Of a stretch of 6,771 nt of DNA, positions 6,085 to 6,771 are shown one piece after another. The stretch is taken from assembly GCA_003157595.1 (NCBI GenBank), contig PMKB01000189.1:1498-8268 (forward strand). The letters run 5' to 3'. The translations under genes and the position numbers were made by a program. This stretch comes from Solirubrobacterales bacterium (GTDB lineage Bacteria; Actinomycetota; Thermoleophilia; Solirubrobacterales; Solirubrobacteraceae). Below the pieces are notes generated by a model. That model had not been told where the DNA came from. It was given only the letters and a program-made list of their open reading frames with translations, and searched no databases. Position 1 is the first letter of the stretch; every line of letters begins with the position of its first letter.

Positions 6085-6771
6085 GACCGCGCGCGGCGAT
6101 CGCCGCGTTCGCGGTTGCTGCCGCGCTCGGCGCCGCGCTGCCGACCGCCGCGGACGCCGCCGGTAGCTACACCGTCAACGCCTGCAGCCCGACGACGTCT
6201 GCCGGCGCCTGGCAGCAGGTCAACACGAACACGAGCAGCATGGCGTCCGGCAACGAGTGCGGCGGCCCGATGATCGGACCGGTCGGCAGCGGCGACGGCG
6301 GATCGCTCTACGGCGAGGATCTCGTCGGATCGAGCACGCTGGTGTCATCCGGCTCTGAGGCGGGCTGGCAGTTCACCGCACCGACTGGGACCACGATCAC
6401 CGCCGTCAGCTACTACAGAGCAATCGAAACAATCGCCGGCGCCGCCTACTGGCAGGCTGGCCTGTTTGCTGCTGATGGCGCATCCCTCGACATCTGCGAG
6501 ACCGACCCGACACCCTGCTCGCGCCCGAACAATCAGGTGGCCGTGTCGCTGGGCGGGCTCGACACAAGCGGACTGTTCTTCGGTATCTACTGCGACTCCG
6601 TCAGTCCGAGTACGTGTGGCCCCGGCGCCACCGAGCATGACGCGCAGGCCGAGATGTACTCGATCGCGGTGACGCTGTCTGAGACCGGGCTGCCGTCGGT
6701 GTCGGGGCTGGGCGGTCGGTTGTGGGGTGGGGGGGTGGTGTGGGGGACCGAGACGGTTACGTTCTCCGCGG
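6081..6771 (+). CDS. Secreted paralog 3, N-terminal part (runs off the right edge)
   Basis: An open frame of 230 codons with no stop before the window ends, starting with GTG. Residues 1-26 form a signal peptide (VRPRAAIAAFAVAAALGAALPTA..., cleavage after ADA26). The mature start GSYTVNAC resembles those of the two 560-aa paralogs. The N-terminal module has Cys35, 60, 139, 146, 171 and 179; spacings 139-146 and 171-179 equal those of paralog 1. WQFTAPTGTTI at 96-106 matches the motif in paralog 2. AEMYSIAVTLSETGLPSVSG at 190-209 matches the junction into the Ig-like domain, and the visible end (TETVTFSA) corresponds to the first strand of that domain. It is clearly homologous but more distant than the first two are to each other. 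The rest of the gene probably continues with Ig-like/beta domains beyond the window. It shows that the protease gene sits inside a paralog series rather than at its end. Confidence 0.87.
   Translation, partial: MRPRAAIAAFAVAAALGAALPTAADAAGSYTVNACSPTTSAGAWQQVNTNTSSMASGNECGGPMIGPVGSGDGGSLYGEDLVGSSTLVSSGSEAGWQFTAPTGTTITAVSYYRAIETIAGAAYWQAGLFAADGASLDICETDPTPCSRPNNQVAVSLGGLDTSGLFFGIYCDSVSPSTCGPGATEHDAQAEMYSIAVTLSETGLPSVSGLGGRLWGGGVVWGTETVTFSA
6704..6746 (+). other. G-run cluster inside the paralog 3 gene (possible G-quadruplex)
   Basis: G runs lie at 6704-6707, 6724-6727, 6729-6735 (seven G) and 6742-6746. The part 6724-6746 meets the simple four-tract G3 rule for an intramolecular quadruplex on the coding strand. 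It encodes LWGGGVVWG at a predicted turn, so codon choice alone could explain it. No activity is shown. Confidence 0.4.

Overview
The window is GC-rich (roughly two thirds G+C by eye) with strong G/C preference at third codon positions and very tight gene packing. Secreted beta-domain proteins of a type I associate with Thermoleophilia (Solirubrobacterales-like Actinomycetota) dominate it. That placement is an inference from protein style and base composition; there is no rRNA or other phylogenetic marker here.

Left part (1-741), minus strand: a 102-aa winged helix-turn-helix protein of the excisionase/MerR-like type (394-702) and, downstream of it, a small 83-aa charged protein of unknown function (24-275). 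The stretch between the helix-turn-helix gene and the rightward genes (703-777) is a divergent control region. It holds a Shine-Dalgarno site for the leftward gene and a small A/T-rich palindrome with -10-like hexamers on both strands.

Right part (778-6771), plus strand: five genes packed with no intergenic space, each start overlapping the previous stop by 1, 4 or 7 bases. In order: (i) a single-pass membrane protein with an outward-facing Ala/Arg-rich repeat; (ii) and (iii) two 560-aa exported paralogs, tandem copies with a period of 1682 bases; (iv) a secreted subtilisin-family (S8) serine protease with an intact Asp/His/Ser triad; (v) the first 230 residues of a third, more divergent exported paralog that runs off the right edge. 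The three paralogs share an N-terminal module with six matching cysteines. The two complete ones continue into an Ig-like domain and two further beta-sandwich domains. Their N-terminal modules have diverged strongly, while their C-terminal 269 residues are about 80% identical and in places identical at the DNA level.

The most interesting reading is one co-translated export cassette: a membrane protein, a secreted protease and several secreted proteins with variable heads on a conserved stalk. Signal peptides, domain order and catalytic residues are directly visible. A functional link between the protease and the paralogs is hypothesis. I see no tRNA, rRNA, CRISPR array, transposase or clear terminator.
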